Positions 1 to 11,449 are shown, counted from the stretch's first letter. The stretch: 64,000 nucleotides of DNA from Trichosphaerium sp. ATCC 40318 (GCA_038496445.1 JALMLS010000085.1:62001-126000), one strand, 5' to 3'. Program-made: numbers and translations. The notes: a model not told the origin generated them from the letters alone.

Positions 1-218
1 TAGCTTGTTTGCTTATAATATTCGCATGCCCAGCAGCTAGTTCTGAAGAAGAGGAGGAAGCTTGCTTAGGAAAATGGTGTTCAACATTGTACTCAAAGGA
101 CGGAAGGACTTTTTGTGGGGATAGGTGGGCTCGTGCCCTAATAATTTCTCGAATGTACGTGGATAGACATTGTTTGTATGCACCGATGGCCTTACTCCAA
201 GTAGCATGCTAAAGTTAA

Positions 219-505
219 ACTGTCACAAAAATGTAAACGGTGCAATAAACGAACTGTAGGTGGGAAGAAATGCAATCACAAAGAAGCCACATTTCCCAAC
301 ACTCTTATCTCAAAATACGAGTGTAAATGATTTTGTACAACCTAATTTAAATGCAAGAAAAAAGGTATTTTGTTTAAATGTATCTCAACCTGACATGGTC
401 TTGGATCATGCTGTAGTTGTACCCAAAGACGTGTGGTTTATTAGTTTTTCAGACAGAAAGAGCTCTTTACAATTTCAACGCGTATATGTCTACACGTGGC
501 AATGA
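219..505 (+). CDS. possible 3' end of an unidentified gene
   Basis: No family recognised. A short stretch with a CxxC knuckle (KCKRCNKRT, about 225-255) joins in frame to a longer open segment ending at TGA 503-505 if a 28-nt intron (about 256-283, gtaggt...aaag) is removed. The downstream part reads KPHFPTLLSQ and ends VYVYTWQ. Upstream exons could not be joined without a stop, so the 5' side is unresolved and may lie left of the window. The whole call may be spurious: no signal beyond the CxxC and the frame-consistent splice supports it. Confidence 0.25.
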
Positions 506-551
506 CTTAATCGACTTGTCTGGCTTGACTAGTTAGTTTTTTCAGAGAAGC

Positions 552-1109
552 ATGGCTTCTTCAACACCTCTACCACAGTACTATTTCGGCTTTGGCTCCA
601 ACCTGAATGCCTCTGCAGTTACGGCATGGTGTAAAAAGCGCAGAATGAAGGAGATACGGCTAACATACGTCTCGAATGGCTGGCTGGACGGCTATAAGCC
701 TAGATTTACAAATACGACTACAAATAGTGTTAGAATGCGCGTTTAGATGATTTCTAATAGCAAACAGGGTTTTGACAAGCCAGGATACTTAGATATTGTT
801 GAAAGTAGCGGCGAACGCGTTGAAGGCGTCATTTATAGTATCTCCGAAGCAGAAAAGGCGATTCTTCGTAAAAAAGAAGTATTCCCAACCATGTACTTAG
901 AACGATCTTTAGAAGTTACTGCTACTGATGGTAAGCGCTACACGTGCGTTGTGTATCAAATGAACATGCCTCAATCAATTGACATCCCGCCTTCCTCTCG
1001 ATACAAGCAAATCTTGATTGAAGGTGCAAAGGAAATGAACCTCAGCGCGGAGTACATAAAATGGCTTGAAAGGCAGCCAGTAAAGGTCTATGAGAAACGG
1101 AAAAAATAA
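552..1109 (+). CDS. gamma-glutamylcyclotransferase-like (AIG2/GGCT fold) protein
   Basis: GGCT-like enzymes release 5-oxoproline from gamma-glutamyl substrates. The N-terminus has the family signature YYFGFGSNLN (about residues 9-18, usually Y-G-S-N-[ML]) and the second part carries the conserved strand GERVEGVIYSIS. The two halves lie in the same frame but are separated by TAG at 744-746. Removing a 27-nt intron (741-767, gtttag...caaacag) joins them as VRMR-GFDKPGYLDIV and keeps the frame, matching other ultra-short introns in the window. The product is about 175 residues, normal for the family. The ATG at 552 lies just before the conserved strand. The alternative is a pseudogene with one nonsense codon; the intact flanking frames argue against that. 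The substrate cannot be told from sequence. Confidence 0.8.
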
Positions 1110-1331
1110 ATAAAAAACTATCACGTGATTGTGTTGCACATTGCAAATACAGATCCGTTGTCTTCTTCTGTGACATATACGAGGTCATATATCATTGTAA
1201 GAAAGCCGTGGAATAAAAGAAAGAGGTCGCATTGCTGTGTAGGCACTTCACAATCGGTGTTATTACAGCCAACAAAAAAAACTATCAAAAGTCAGAAAAC
1301 GTCAACTTTGTTGTTGTTTTGGCTTTGCGCC

Positions 1332-4300
1332 ATGGCTCTAGGATGCCTCGGCTTATTTTGGGCTTTAATAAAGCAAACGTTAACGCAAATAAAAGCGAAA
1401 AAACTGAACGCTTGCTTGGGATTTTCAGCATGTTTAGTTGTTATCTTTACAGTAGCTCTTTTAATGTCTGGTACTCTTTTTCGTACCCCATGTTCCCAAC
1501 TAAGTTTAAAACCATTCTAGTGCTACAAAAATCCCCTCTTATATTTCTACGATTGTCTGAACTTAGTAACGGGTACGCTTTGTCACGTGGGCTGGAATAA
1601 AACTTGTAAAGATTAATTTTCTTTTCAAAACGCAGGGAAATTGATGTAAGGTTAAAGCCGAATACAGATAGTGGCGCTGAACGCTTGAATTATACAGTAA
1701 TTGAGAAAACACTATCAGATACATCCATTAAGCTTCATTCTCCAAGATTACGACTAGATAGTGCCGGGTTGTTTTTATGGAAAGATTGTGCGTATAAAAT
1801 CAAAAAAAATTACCTCTTTGTAACACGTGTTTTTAGGTAATCCCGGTGGAAACTTTGAGTTCGTTGTTTTACCATCATCTCAATCAATAACTCAGTTCTT
1901 AGTTCCTTATTATGGATATATGGCATGGGAAGAAAAGCTTGTACTATGGAAAAAGGAGGATGTATTCATGATAAATGCGATGCCTCGGGCGCCGTGCGTA
2001 GAGCTGGTGCAACATTAGTTTTAATAACGAAAATTTACAGGTTACATTGATGGTATTGTCTACGACAAAGGAGAATAAAATGAATGTTCCAGCTGACTGG
2101 GATTTACCACCTTTATCAAAAGGGGGTGCTTATATGCAAGATAACGTAATGGATAGTCTTAACGTCAAGGTTGGTGATAAAATTATAATCGAAGTTAACT
2201 TGCCAAGCTTGATTCCAAGGTTTGACTTTTTTGTTAAAACACCATCTTACTCTTTGCTTTAAAGCAAACATTATTATGATATTGCAGCTGGTCACAAAGG
2301 ATATAAACCATCAAAACAAGATGTCTACAATATTGGATCTATAGCGTATGTACCTCTAGAAGTAAGAGGGAGGTTCAAGAAAGACGGAAAATTCGATTCA
2401 GATATGAGCGATGGTATGCCATTTTGATTTAAAACGCAATGTGTATTAACATCTTCTAGCTGTTATCGTTGATATCGACTCTTTGATGGAATCTGTTGCG
2501 TTTAATATGCACCCCATTGTTCCTGCCAAGTCACGTGCGCGTATAGCTAATATATCCCTACAAGGCTACGCCAACTCTGTGATTGTAAACATGGAGAACA
2601 GAATGGAAAAATACATTGATTCTAATTATGACAATGTTCAAAAAAATGTAATACCATTTTCCAACTCACTTATCTTTGAACTTGGACTACTTAAGGTACC
2701 AAGAACGTTTACACGGCCCCATTATACTAACTCTAACCGAGCTCGACGTGGAATTACCTGTATTACAAGGAGTGAGTAATAGTTGTGTTTGGGTGTATTT
2801 TTTAGCTTACTTTTTTATAGTTGTTTGAAACAAGATTTATGCTGTTGTTTCTTGGGCTTGTACTTGATCTCATATTATTCGTCTTATTATCTTTATCCAT
2901 CCTCCTCATTTATTCTCTCTTGATGATAAGCGTTGAGACAAGAACGTTCAACCTAGGTGTCATGCGGTAAGTGTTCTTAGTGGAAACAATTTGCTGATTT
3001 TGTGAAGGACTCTTGGCACAACAAGAATTGGTGTTACAATTCTAATTCTTATTGAAGCTTTTATGTACAGCATACCTGCTTGGTTTGCCGGTATAGCTCT
3101 TGCACGTGTAACAAACTCGCTATTGATGTATTTACTTGGCAACGCTATACACGTTAAGCTCGACAGGTACAGACTGAACAAAAAGTTAAAATATTAAACT
3201 GCTTTAAAGCGCTTTGAGCTGGGCAGGTATTGGTATGGCGATTTTCTTGGGCACTGTCATACCCGCACTATCTTCGCTTCTTCCTATACAAAGAGCTTTA
3301 TCTAATAACCTAAATGCACGTGATTTATACTAGTCAAAAACTTATCTCAGCTCCTGACTTTGGGTTTATAGGATTCACTTGATGTTAAGCGTTCTAAAAC
3401 AAAAGCAGTCAAAGTAACAATATCAAGATCAGAGAACGCAGGCGCAATTAATTGGGCTTCTGTTGCCTTTGGTGGACTTTTAGCTCTCTTTGGGTTAGCT
3501 GTACGTGTTGACACTAAATACGTACAGAGGCATATGTTAACACAACGTGCTAGATATACTACCTGTTCCCAGCCGCCTTGTTGAGTTTTAACTTGGGACT
3601 TCTTCTAAATGTACGTTTTTTTTGAAGCTTTTTTTTTCACTTTCCACGTGCCTACATGTGTTTTCTTTTGTGCTTGTTTAATTTGGGTTAGATATTCTTT
3701 GCATTGCTTGCTGGTATGATGGTTGGACTAACTATATTGGCGTTGAATCTGCAGAGTATTGTTGAAAAAACTATACTGGCATTTGGATTTTTCTGGGACA
3801 ATAAGTCTGTCAGGATTGTTGTACAGAAAAACTTGGTTGCTCATAGAGAGCGTAATAGAAAAACATCTATTATGTATGCTTTAAGTCTAGGATTTATAAT
3901 CTTCATCCTGGTACGTTTATAAACGATCCAACAGACAAGATGATCAAACCAAAGTGCTGACAGTTAAAAACCAAAGGTTGCCTATCAGGTTCAGGTTATG
4001 ACATTTCAATATAACGAACAGCAAATCAATGGAGGTACTTTGCATGTTCAAACAAAAGATCACGGGAAAGTACGTGTAGATTGAAGATAGCTGATCTAGA
4101 AAAATCGAAAACACTTTTTTCATGTTGTTTTCTTTTGGCAGAAACTTCCCTAGAAAAGTACTTTTATGAAAGAGTTGCTGTTGTCAAACCACCTTTAGTA
4201 AATTTTTAATTTTTCTGTATAGGGCGTCAAAGGAATTCAAGAGCTTGATGAACTTGTTGATGATGCAATTGTTGGCAGAACGTGGATAACTAAAAAAATG

Positions 4301-5736
4301 AATGAGTTTCAAATCTACTTTAAGATAGAGAATCTGGGTCGATACTTTTCAGAAACGTGCGTTTATTAGTTTTTCTTGAATGACACGTGAATAATATAAT
4401 CATTTTTAACGGTTTTCTATTTTTAGGATACACGTAAGAGGAGTACCACCCAACTTTTTTAGGGAAACAAAAGGAAGTTTAGAAGATAAAGATTCCTTAT
4501 TTAGATCAACCTACATGCCAGACTGGTTGTACTCTCGCCATGGTTCAAGCGGTGCTATGATTAGCTCTTATACAGCTAAAAATGAGATATTTATTGACGC
4601 CAACGGAACTTTCTCTGCGCTTGTACGTACCCATGACGTTTGTTTTTCCATCTTTTTGCGTTTTTTTTTTCGTTTTTAATTGAAATGGTAGAGCACTAAA
4701 GAGCTTGGGAAAGATGTTGGTAGAGCTTTCGAAACAAATGAAAATAGAGGAAAGAGTCACGTGCTCCGTGCAGGTGGTATATTCGACACAGCTCCTGTTT
4801 TATTCTTTACAAAATACCCAACACTTTTGTAAGTTTTCTGTTATTGCTTTTTGATCTTTTGTCTTGTGTATGTATTTGCTTAAGCTCTATTTTTTTAGGC
4901 TTAATCCTGATATTGGTGTATCATTGCCTACATTTATGAGAATGAGTGATGGTAAATTCAAGAGCGCTGATGAAGTACCAATTGACAAGTATATTTTCAA
5001 AACAAAAAAAGGAGCTTCTAATTCAGATCTTGATCGAGTACGTACTCTAATACATGTTTATTCAACCTTTGTTGATACTGATTATTATAAAGGTTAAAGG
5101 TAAGATACAGGCAATCATATCGAGATATAAAAACCACAAACTATGGGATATCAGGTAAGCAAAAAAGTGTTCATTAATTTTCTTTTTAACTAAGTTTTTA
5201 GAGACGAGTTGAAGCCTTTTGAAGCTGCAACAACTGCTCTCAACTACTTTTTCACATTTACGACAATAGTAGCTATGGTAGTGAGCTTCTTTAGTTTACT
5301 ATCGAGCATGTTCACAAACATATACGAACAAACAAAAGAAATAGCAATCTTGCGTGCAATTGGAGTTAAAAAAAGTCTAATGTACCGTATCTATGTCTAT
5401 GAAGCGTTCATTATAGTTCTATCTGCTTCTCTACTGGGTATCGGTATAGGGCACGTGACATTTATTAAAATATGTACTGTTACTCACGCTCTACGTTAGG
5501 TTTGTTCTAGCATACGTAATGACTATCCAAAGAGTACGACAAGCAGTAGAAAAGAAAGAAAACTGATTTTTGACTAGGCGCTTTTCACTGGTTTACCTAT
5601 CCCTTTCGTATTTCCTTGGTTCATAGTGGGCATTGTATTTGCAGCATCAATGGTATTTTCGGCATTATCAGCGTTATTTCCAATATACAGAGTTCTACAA
5701 ATGAGCATTGTCTCAATTTTTAGGATATTGTCATAA
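1332..5736 (+). CDS. FtsX/MacB-type ABC transporter permease, multi-exon
   Basis: A large membrane protein with two FtsX-like permease units. Exon 1 gives the N-terminus (TQIKAKKLNACLGFSA then a hydrophobic segment). Later exons give QKSPLIFLRLSEL, a soluble region, then a block of membrane segments with the hallmark MISVETRTFNLGVMR followed by TLGTTRIG (about 2870-3040). The second unit at the C-terminus repeats this as YEQTKEIAILRAIGVKK (about 5320-5370), with transmembrane segments on each side. About 22 introns could be traced by frame continuity; donors are mostly GTACGT or GTGCGT. One intron is only 25 nt (4198-4222), and two use GC-AG donors (near 3315 and 5452). The start ATG 1332 follows an intergenic CACGTG; TAA is at 5734-5736. 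No ATPase domain is present, so a partner is expected or the protein works without one. Members of this permease family are known in several protists. Confidence 0.88.
3315..3371 (+). other. GC-AG intron, donor GCACGTGAT (FtsX-type gene)
   Basis: The upstream exon ends AAC CTA AAT (N-L-N) and the downstream one begins GAT TCA CTT GAT (D-S-L-D), as expected for this permease family. The junction needs a donor at GCACGTGAT. Using the nearby GT (GTGATT) instead shifts the frame and gives a stop four codons on. The acceptor is tttatag. Confidence 0.8.
4198..4222 (+). other. 25-nt intron in the FtsX-type gene
   Basis: The exon ends CCA CCT TTA and the next begins GGC GTC AAA. Between them lie 25 nt starting gtaaat and ending tatag. 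Without removal the frame reads Val-Asn-Phe-stop; with removal it continues PPLGVKGIQELDEL, which stays open. This is the shortest intron I could support in the window. Confidence 0.75.
5452..5500 (+). other. GC-AG intron, donor GCACGTGAC (FtsX-type gene)
   Basis: The exon coding LLGIGIG ends just before GCACGTGACATT; the acceptor is ctacgttag and the next exon begins with codons for FVLAYVMT, continuing the last membrane segments. No GT donor nearby preserves the frame. Confidence 0.65.
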
Positions 5737-6106
5737 CCAAAGCATATTTTCCAAAAGGGACACAGCCTAAACGTCCCACGTGATTTAAATAAAATATTGA
5801 ACCTACCCTAATGCTTTTATACATAGTCCGGACTTAGCCTAAAAATAGACAGTTTTTGGTTGGAAAAACCGTCAGTTCTTTTTGCGTAACACAAACGGTT
5901 TGGCCTTCTGTCACTGAATTATTTTCATAGCTAGGTATGTGATGTAGACATTGAGAAAACAAACGAACATCAATACAACGAGGTAACGTCCATAAAGTGC
6001 CAAAAAGTTGAGAAAAACTCTAAGTCTGCACATCAATTCAATGAAAAAGAAAACCGAAGGAGAAGTTTCGGTTAAACATAAATAACAAATCAACAAATAC
6101 AATACA
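5737..6106. other. intergenic spacer with one CACGTG
   Basis: About 370 nt between the permease stop and the phosphoesterase start. A CACGTG lies near 5776, about 40 nt after the stop codon. I see no gene; the antisense ORF across 5911-6237 overlaps the phosphoesterase and looks like chance. Confidence 0.6.
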
Positions 6107-6949
6107 ATGCAACAACAATACAATAACTCAAATTCTAACGTAAACATATGGCATATAAGCGATACGCATGCTATTACAGGCACAATGATATCGGAACTAG
6201 TACATATCATCAAAGCTTCAAAATCAGATAAAAACATACTTATTCACTCCGGAGATGGCACCAACCACGGGACTGTCGAAGAACTAGAATCTTTAAATAG
6301 AGACTTCGCCAAAATACGTTCAGCACTACCTAGCATAACTATTCTGTTCGTTATTGGCAACCACGACTTGTTTTCTGGACTGGATTACTATACTATACAA
6401 AACATAATCAATAACGCTTGTGTTCTTCTTAACAAAGGTGTGACGGTACATGGTTTAAAGATTTACGGCAGTCCTTGGCATCACAATCATTATTGGGACT
6501 ACAGGTTCAAAAAAGGAGAATCTAGAAACAACATGGGAACGTACTACGATTGCTTTAACATCCCAGAAGGCTTAGATGTTTTGATAACACATGGACCAGC
6601 TTATGGCGTACTTGATGCTGCCGATGGCTACGACGACAACCACAGTGGGTCTGTGGTGCTACGGGAAGCTATTGATAAACTAAAACCAGGACTTCATTGT
6701 TTTGGTCATATACATGAACAAAATACACGTGGTGATGTTGGACAGATTGATCCAAGTGGGTATAAACATAACGAAGGTGGTATCTTTAAAGGAGAACATA
6801 CTTGTTTTGTTAACTCTGCAATGTCCGGTAGATGGGACAAGCGTCATGCCTTGTTAAATGATTTTCATTTAATAGAGGCAATCCGTACTAAATCTGGTTG
6901 GAATTTTAATGCACGTGCCATGAGAAGACATACCACCAACAACAAATAA
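6107..6949 (+). CDS. calcineurin-like metallophosphoesterase (MPPED-like)
   Basis: A single-exon protein of 280 residues with all five metal-site blocks of the calcineurin-like superfamily: SDTH (about residue 17), GDGTN (about 46), GNHD (about 84), THGP (about 163) and GHIHE (about 202). The spacing and the segment around KIYGSPWHHN suit the small cytosolic MPPED/class III phosphodiesterase group, which hydrolyses phosphodiesters such as cyclic nucleotides. No signal peptide or membrane segment is visible. The ATG at 6107 is preceded by an A-rich leader. The lack of introns sets it apart from most neighbours and could mean a recent origin or transfer, but codon use looks ordinary. Substrate not predictable. 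Confidence 0.88.
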   Translation: MQQQYNNSNSNVNIWHISDTHAITGTMISELVHIIKASKSDKNILIHSGDGTNHGTVEELESLNRDFAKIRSALPSITILFVIGNHDLFSGLDYYTIQNIINNACVLLNKGVTVHGLKIYGSPWHHNHYWDYRFKKGESRNNMGTYYDCFNIPEGLDVLITHGPAYGVLDAADGYDDNHSGSVVLREAIDKLKPGLHCFGHIHEQNTRGDVGQIDPSGYKHNEGGIFKGEHTCFVNSAMSGRWDKRHALLNDFHLIEAIRTKSGWNFNARAMRRHTTNNK

Positions 6950-7077
6950 ATAACAATTCCAACAACTGATGTGACTTTATTTTTTTTTCTTTTCCTATTA
7001 AAACCTAGAGCCGGCATACTTGGCATAGTTCGTCCTCGCTTGCCCTGTAAAGGATATTAAAGGTTGTAGGCTCTTTT

Positions 7078-8137
7078 TTACTCAGTAATAGCTGCTTGTT
7101 TATAGCTATCAAACACTATCATTTTAAGCTCGTCAACTGACATTGATTCTATTTGTAGCTTTTTGTTCGCTATTTCTATGAACAAGATCAACTTTTTGTT
7201 TTCGGGTTTTACTATTAATTCTTCCATTTCACGTACTTCTGAGAATCTTTGCAGGCACCATCGATGTTGATAGTGGTATTTCCAACACAGAGCAAGTTTC
7301 AGTCTTTACATAGTAGATGTAATTCTTCTAAGGAACAGTCAATAGGCAACAAATTGTCAAGGTGGCTTCTAAAATTTTTCTTACTGCCTCTTCATCTTCA
7401 CTATCTGAGTCATGTGTTGAACTACCTTCCCCGTCTGAGTCAGTTGAAGTATCTCCAAGATCTCCAGTGTCTGAGTCACTTATTGAAGTGCCTTCGCAAT
7501 CAGAGTCATGTGTTGATATGTCTTTGTTGTCCGAGTAAGGTGGTACCATGTCTTCCATATCACAACGCCCACTAGTTTCATGGTACATGCCACCACGAAG
7601 ACGTAGTACCATAGTAAGCTGGGGACCAGTATATAGCCTCCCTGCTCTACGACTAAGAAGGGCACCTGCGGCTATCCGTTCATCGATAAGATCCCTGTAG
7701 GAAACGCGATAATTCTAGTTATCTTTTTACCTGTTAACCCTACTTCTTGCATCGTATCATTATCCGTTAATTGTCTACCTGTGTTTCGTAAGCTATGATG
7801 GCAGTAACGCTAAAAAAGGTAGGCACCGAAATAGATAAGACGCTGTTGGTCGAAAGGGATCCCCACTTCTTCGTAGATTAAATTTTTGAGCTCTTCAACA
7901 GTATTGGAAGGTTCAACTTTAATCCATATTTTTTTCCCTGTTAAAGTCCCCTTTGTGCTTGTTAACTCTATTGCCACATTTGATTTTTCGTACGATAATG
8001 ATGGAGTGGCCTAGCGGAAAGTCTGATGCTTCTTCACTCTCTTTTGGCTTTTGCACGTGCTCTTCTGACTTGGTTATGTCTTTAGCATGTGATATCTTCT
8101 TTTTAGATCTCGACTTACGTCTTAATACATTACCCAT
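7078..8137 (-). CDS. ubiquitin-like domain protein with MGN N-terminus and acidic Asp/Ser tail
   Basis: Read right to left, it starts MGNVLRRKSRSKKK (8137), a plausible N-myristoylation plus polybasic membrane signal. A ubiquitin-like domain follows across several exons: IIVRKIKC, then WIKVEPSNTVEELKNLIY, VGIPFDQQRLIYFG, QLTDNDTMQEVGL and LTMVLRLRGGMYHETSGR. The LRLRGG is followed by more protein, so a free GG tail would need cleavage. Next comes a Ser/Asp-rich acidic stretch (STDSDGEGSSTHDSDSEDEE) and a helical C-terminal exon (FSEVREMEELIVKPENKK) ending at TAA 7078-7080. The first introns are clear from frame (for example after YFG, donor gtgcct). The joins between the acidic stretch and the last exon are uncertain. 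The LRLRGG-MYHETSGR block recurs in fungal and protist ubiquitin-like proteins as far as I recall; role unknown. Confidence 0.75.
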
Positions 8138-8523
8138 GGCGGTACAGGTGTTAGCTTGTATCCAACTGGGTTTTTTTTGAAAACAGCTGTTTCGTTGAAC
8201 TATAACGGGTAAGTTCACTGGTGCACAATTGTAGCCAGGCGACAACTGTCTTTTCAAGCCCTTATCTGTCTTTATGAGACTTGTCAAAGGATTTTTGGGT
8301 TCGTTCTTTGTAACTAGATCGTTTAGTAGATAATTTAATTCGGGGCATCTCCCGAGCCATTCGCATCCTAAAAGCAAAAAACTGTAGCTTGATATCAAAA
8401 AAATATGCTTGTAAAAGAATCAAGTTTGCAGACGAATATTGGCTGCTTAGTAATGCTCTCGCGTTAAGAATGAACACTATGAGTATCCGAAAACAGTTGT
8501 ATTCACTATTCATGACTACAAAA

Positions 8524-8670
8524 ATTCAGTAAGCATTGCTGTACGTAGAATAGTGTATTGGTTACCACAGTGTACACTGAAGCATTGTATGCTGTCACTA
8601 GTTCCCTTTTGGTCGTACAGTCACGGAAGATCAAGAAGTGCTAGTGCGGAATCTTCGGTCTCGTTGACAT
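8524..8670 (-). pseudogene. decayed copy of part of the BTB-like gene at 19.8-21.3 kb
   Basis: The minus strand here aligns closely with plus-strand 20065-20215: shared blocks include AACGAGACCGAAGATTCCGC and CAATACACTATTCTACGTAC. Relative to that gene it has point changes and loses about 8 nt (TCTCTTCA), which breaks the frame. Similarity ends abruptly on both sides, so only about 150 nt of the gene was copied or retained. No coding role is expected. Confidence 0.85.
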
Positions 8671-9252
8671 ACGGTTTTGCCGCCACAGTGAACAGTCAAT
8701 AATTAGCATTTTGATGTTGTGTTTTACGTTACTTGGCAGAAGTCTTAAATCCAGGGAATAGGTCTAACTTAAAAAACCACCATCGCTTAGCGTATTCAAT
8801 TAATTAGAAGAGTTACGCTAATTTAGTTGTGATTGGTTGGACAAAAGAAGATTTTGCGTGCAATCATGAGGTGAGGTTCAAAAAATAACGTTTGAAACAT
8901 ACACGTGCTTCGGGTACGTTGATAAATCGTACTATGTGCGTTTTTCTCTGAAATGCGAATATTAAGTCCAATTACCGAGCTTGGTACTGTCGTGGCTTGT
9001 CCATCACAGTTTACAAAAAGCGTGATATTATATAACCAGTTACTACCCATAACGAAAACCGAAAACCAACACCAAGCTTGGTTTTTCGCTTTTTTTTTTT
9101 TGGTTGAAAAGAAAAACGTGTCCTTCAGAACTAACAACATTTCTACATCTCATTACCAGCAATGTCATTCAACAAACCCGTCAAACAAATAATTTTTGCC
9201 TGACCCGAAAATGATACACAAACTGAATCAACAATCAACAAGTGTTACCACT
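8671..9252. other. intergenic spacer, no gene seen
   Basis: It lies between the pseudogene fragment and the secreted-protein gene. It holds a CACGTG near 8902. Short ORFs on both strands (about 8823-9192) show no family signal and are treated as chance. Confidence 0.5.
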
Positions 9253-11251
9253 ATGATTACATCTTCTCTACGGTACATAAACAATCATTCTACCCTTTAC
9301 ACTAACTCTATACTACAGACTACTATTGCTCGTCTTGGTTTACTTTGCTTTTACTACCATCGCCGGTTCTTGGGTTCCTTGTGCCGATGAAGGACAGCAA
9401 TGTAACCCTCCTCCAAGCCTTGTGGCTCCAAGCGTTTTGATGAAACTTACCGACCCTCAAACAAACGACGCATCCTTTGTTGTTGTTGCTTCTACCGAGT
9501 TCAGCTGTAATTCAGACGAATTTGGTGATCCCAAACATGGGTCTTCTAAATCTTGTTTCTTCTACACCTCACCATCAACACTGTATCATGGGACCTTCAC
9601 TAATCAATATAACAAGTGTTCCGAGGACGCTTGGTGTGATTTGAACCTCCAAGGGTACCGTCAAGTTAAATTCACTTCAGATGATGGACGAGCGTCTTTT
9701 GGCTTTGTACGGGGTATTTTTTACTGCGATCGACATGCCTTTGGTGATCCTGCGGATGGAGATACCAAGCACTGTTGGGTCTCTGATAACCCAGTTACTT
9801 TCCTAGAGGACGCAACGTTTACCCATTGTGCTACGGAGCACTCTGAGTGTGTTCTTCCTGGAGACCAAACACAACTGTATTACGTCAAGTACGGGACCGA
9901 CCACGCCCAGGATTCTGTCAGACTATTCACTGGGGGGAGCACTATCAGGTGTAGTGATGAAGGAGGTTGGCCTGAACCAGACAGCACAAGGCTAAAGTAT
10001 TGCTCGTATGTTAAAGCGAAATCGACAGTTTTGGTAACTTTAGAAAAAGGCAGTTGGACACCTGCTGCGAGCTGCTTTGGTGCTTCAGAATGCTCCACCT
10101 CTCTGAACGAAGGTGTTACTTCTTCTGTTACTCATACAAACGAAGAACGACACTCCTTTTCTGTAGCCCTTGCAAAGCAATATGGCACTAAAGAAATAAC
10201 GTTATCATACACTGGCGAGTGGTCTAAGATCTACACTCACGCATGGGAGAAAAGTTTTGACAAGTCTTGCGATGCCACTTGTTCAATTGATAGTGGGTAT
10301 ACGTCATACACAATCTGGCAGAGGCGAGATGATGCTGTGGCTTCAAATTGGGTCAGTTCGCATCTAGGGAACAATGATATTACCGCTTACTCTTGTGAGT
10401 ATGTTTGTATACCAATGCTTCCTGGACTTGAACACGGACCTGCTTGCAATGGAGGTGCAGCCATTTGTACGAACAAATGGTGTCAGTATCCATGCCGAGG
10501 AATGATGCGGTTAATAACTGGGCCGACTCAAACTCCGACTTCAGAAGAACATTGCCTTTCTCTTGCATCGTATGCAGATTCGCTACAGTACATGGATGGC
10601 AACCCTGCGCGACCAGCCTGGAACAACAACTTTCTCTGCTGGAGCAAACAATTTGCGGACGCTAACGAGTTTGAGATCTTAGGGGAAGTGTCATACGTAA
10701 ATGAGAAATGTATCGATGTTGATGAGCAAGAGCTTGCGTCAACAAGATCTAAGCTTAAGCTTTGTTGGAGCGACAAGCTGCATAATCAGTACGCCTTCAA
10801 GTTCGTATCAGATTGGTCTGTACTCTCTGAGGAAGGCTGGTATTGTATACCTTTTGGAGACGAGGAAGAAGGACACACAGCAAACAACAGACTGTGCATA
10901 AAACCGAAACTCGTATACCCAAGTGCTATCACCGAAAAGTTGCCCTCAAAAATACCTACTGGCAACGCTGATGTTTTATCTGCTACTGTTGTAAGTGGAT
11001 GGGCTGTTGATCCGGATGACTTGACATCAGAACTAGAGATTAATGTCTACAACAGAACAGCTCATGGTTTTGAATTGATAGCGCAAGGTTTAGCAAATCT
11101 TCCAAGCGCAGATCTGTACACCTCGTTTGGTATTCCTGGAAATCACAGGTTCTCGATTCCAATCAGTGTTCTACAAGGCGATTCAATTGAAGTCTGGGCT
11201 ACTGATGCACAATTTAATGGAAACGCACGCATTGGAAGCTCTCTAGTATAA
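9253..11251 (+). CDS. secreted Cys-rich protein with repeated FGDP modules
   Basis: Exon 1 is only 20 nt (ATG 9253, MITSSLR). Removing intron 9273-9318 gives a signal peptide, MITSSLRLLLLVLVYFAF, cleaved near IAGS. The mature part has two similar Cys modules, F-x-C-(N/D)...FGDP...G...K-(S/H)-C (about residues 75-125 and 145-200), and a third looser one (IRCSDEGGWPEPDSTRLKYC). A central region (about 270-390) is rich in aromatic residues and Cys (THAWEKSFDKSC...CSIDSG). Further Cys-rich sequence follows, ending in a beta domain with GWAVDPDD and GNHRFSIPI, similar to C-terminal domains I recall in secreted bacterial and protist proteins. No catalytic motif was recognised. About 664 residues. 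It could be an adhesin, wall-binding or pore-forming protein; function is not assigned. Confidence 0.8.
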
Positions 11252-11449
11252 CCTGTACAGCAATAAATTTGCCCTCTATAAAAGTCTTTGTTGTACACAA
11301 TTTTTTTCACCTTGATATTAAAATTGATAGTAACAACACAGTTAGGCCCAACCTGACAAGACCTCCACTTGTGGTCCATATTTTGTCTGCCAAGAAGAAA
11401 TTAAAAAAATTTATTTACATTTTGCAATCATTTCCGCCAGTAACGATTA

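Noticed and set aside
1125-1331. Upstream extension of the FtsX-type protein in the same frame
   Set aside because: The upstream part has no ATG-start support or conserved sequence; the ATG at 1332 directly precedes the conserved N-terminus.
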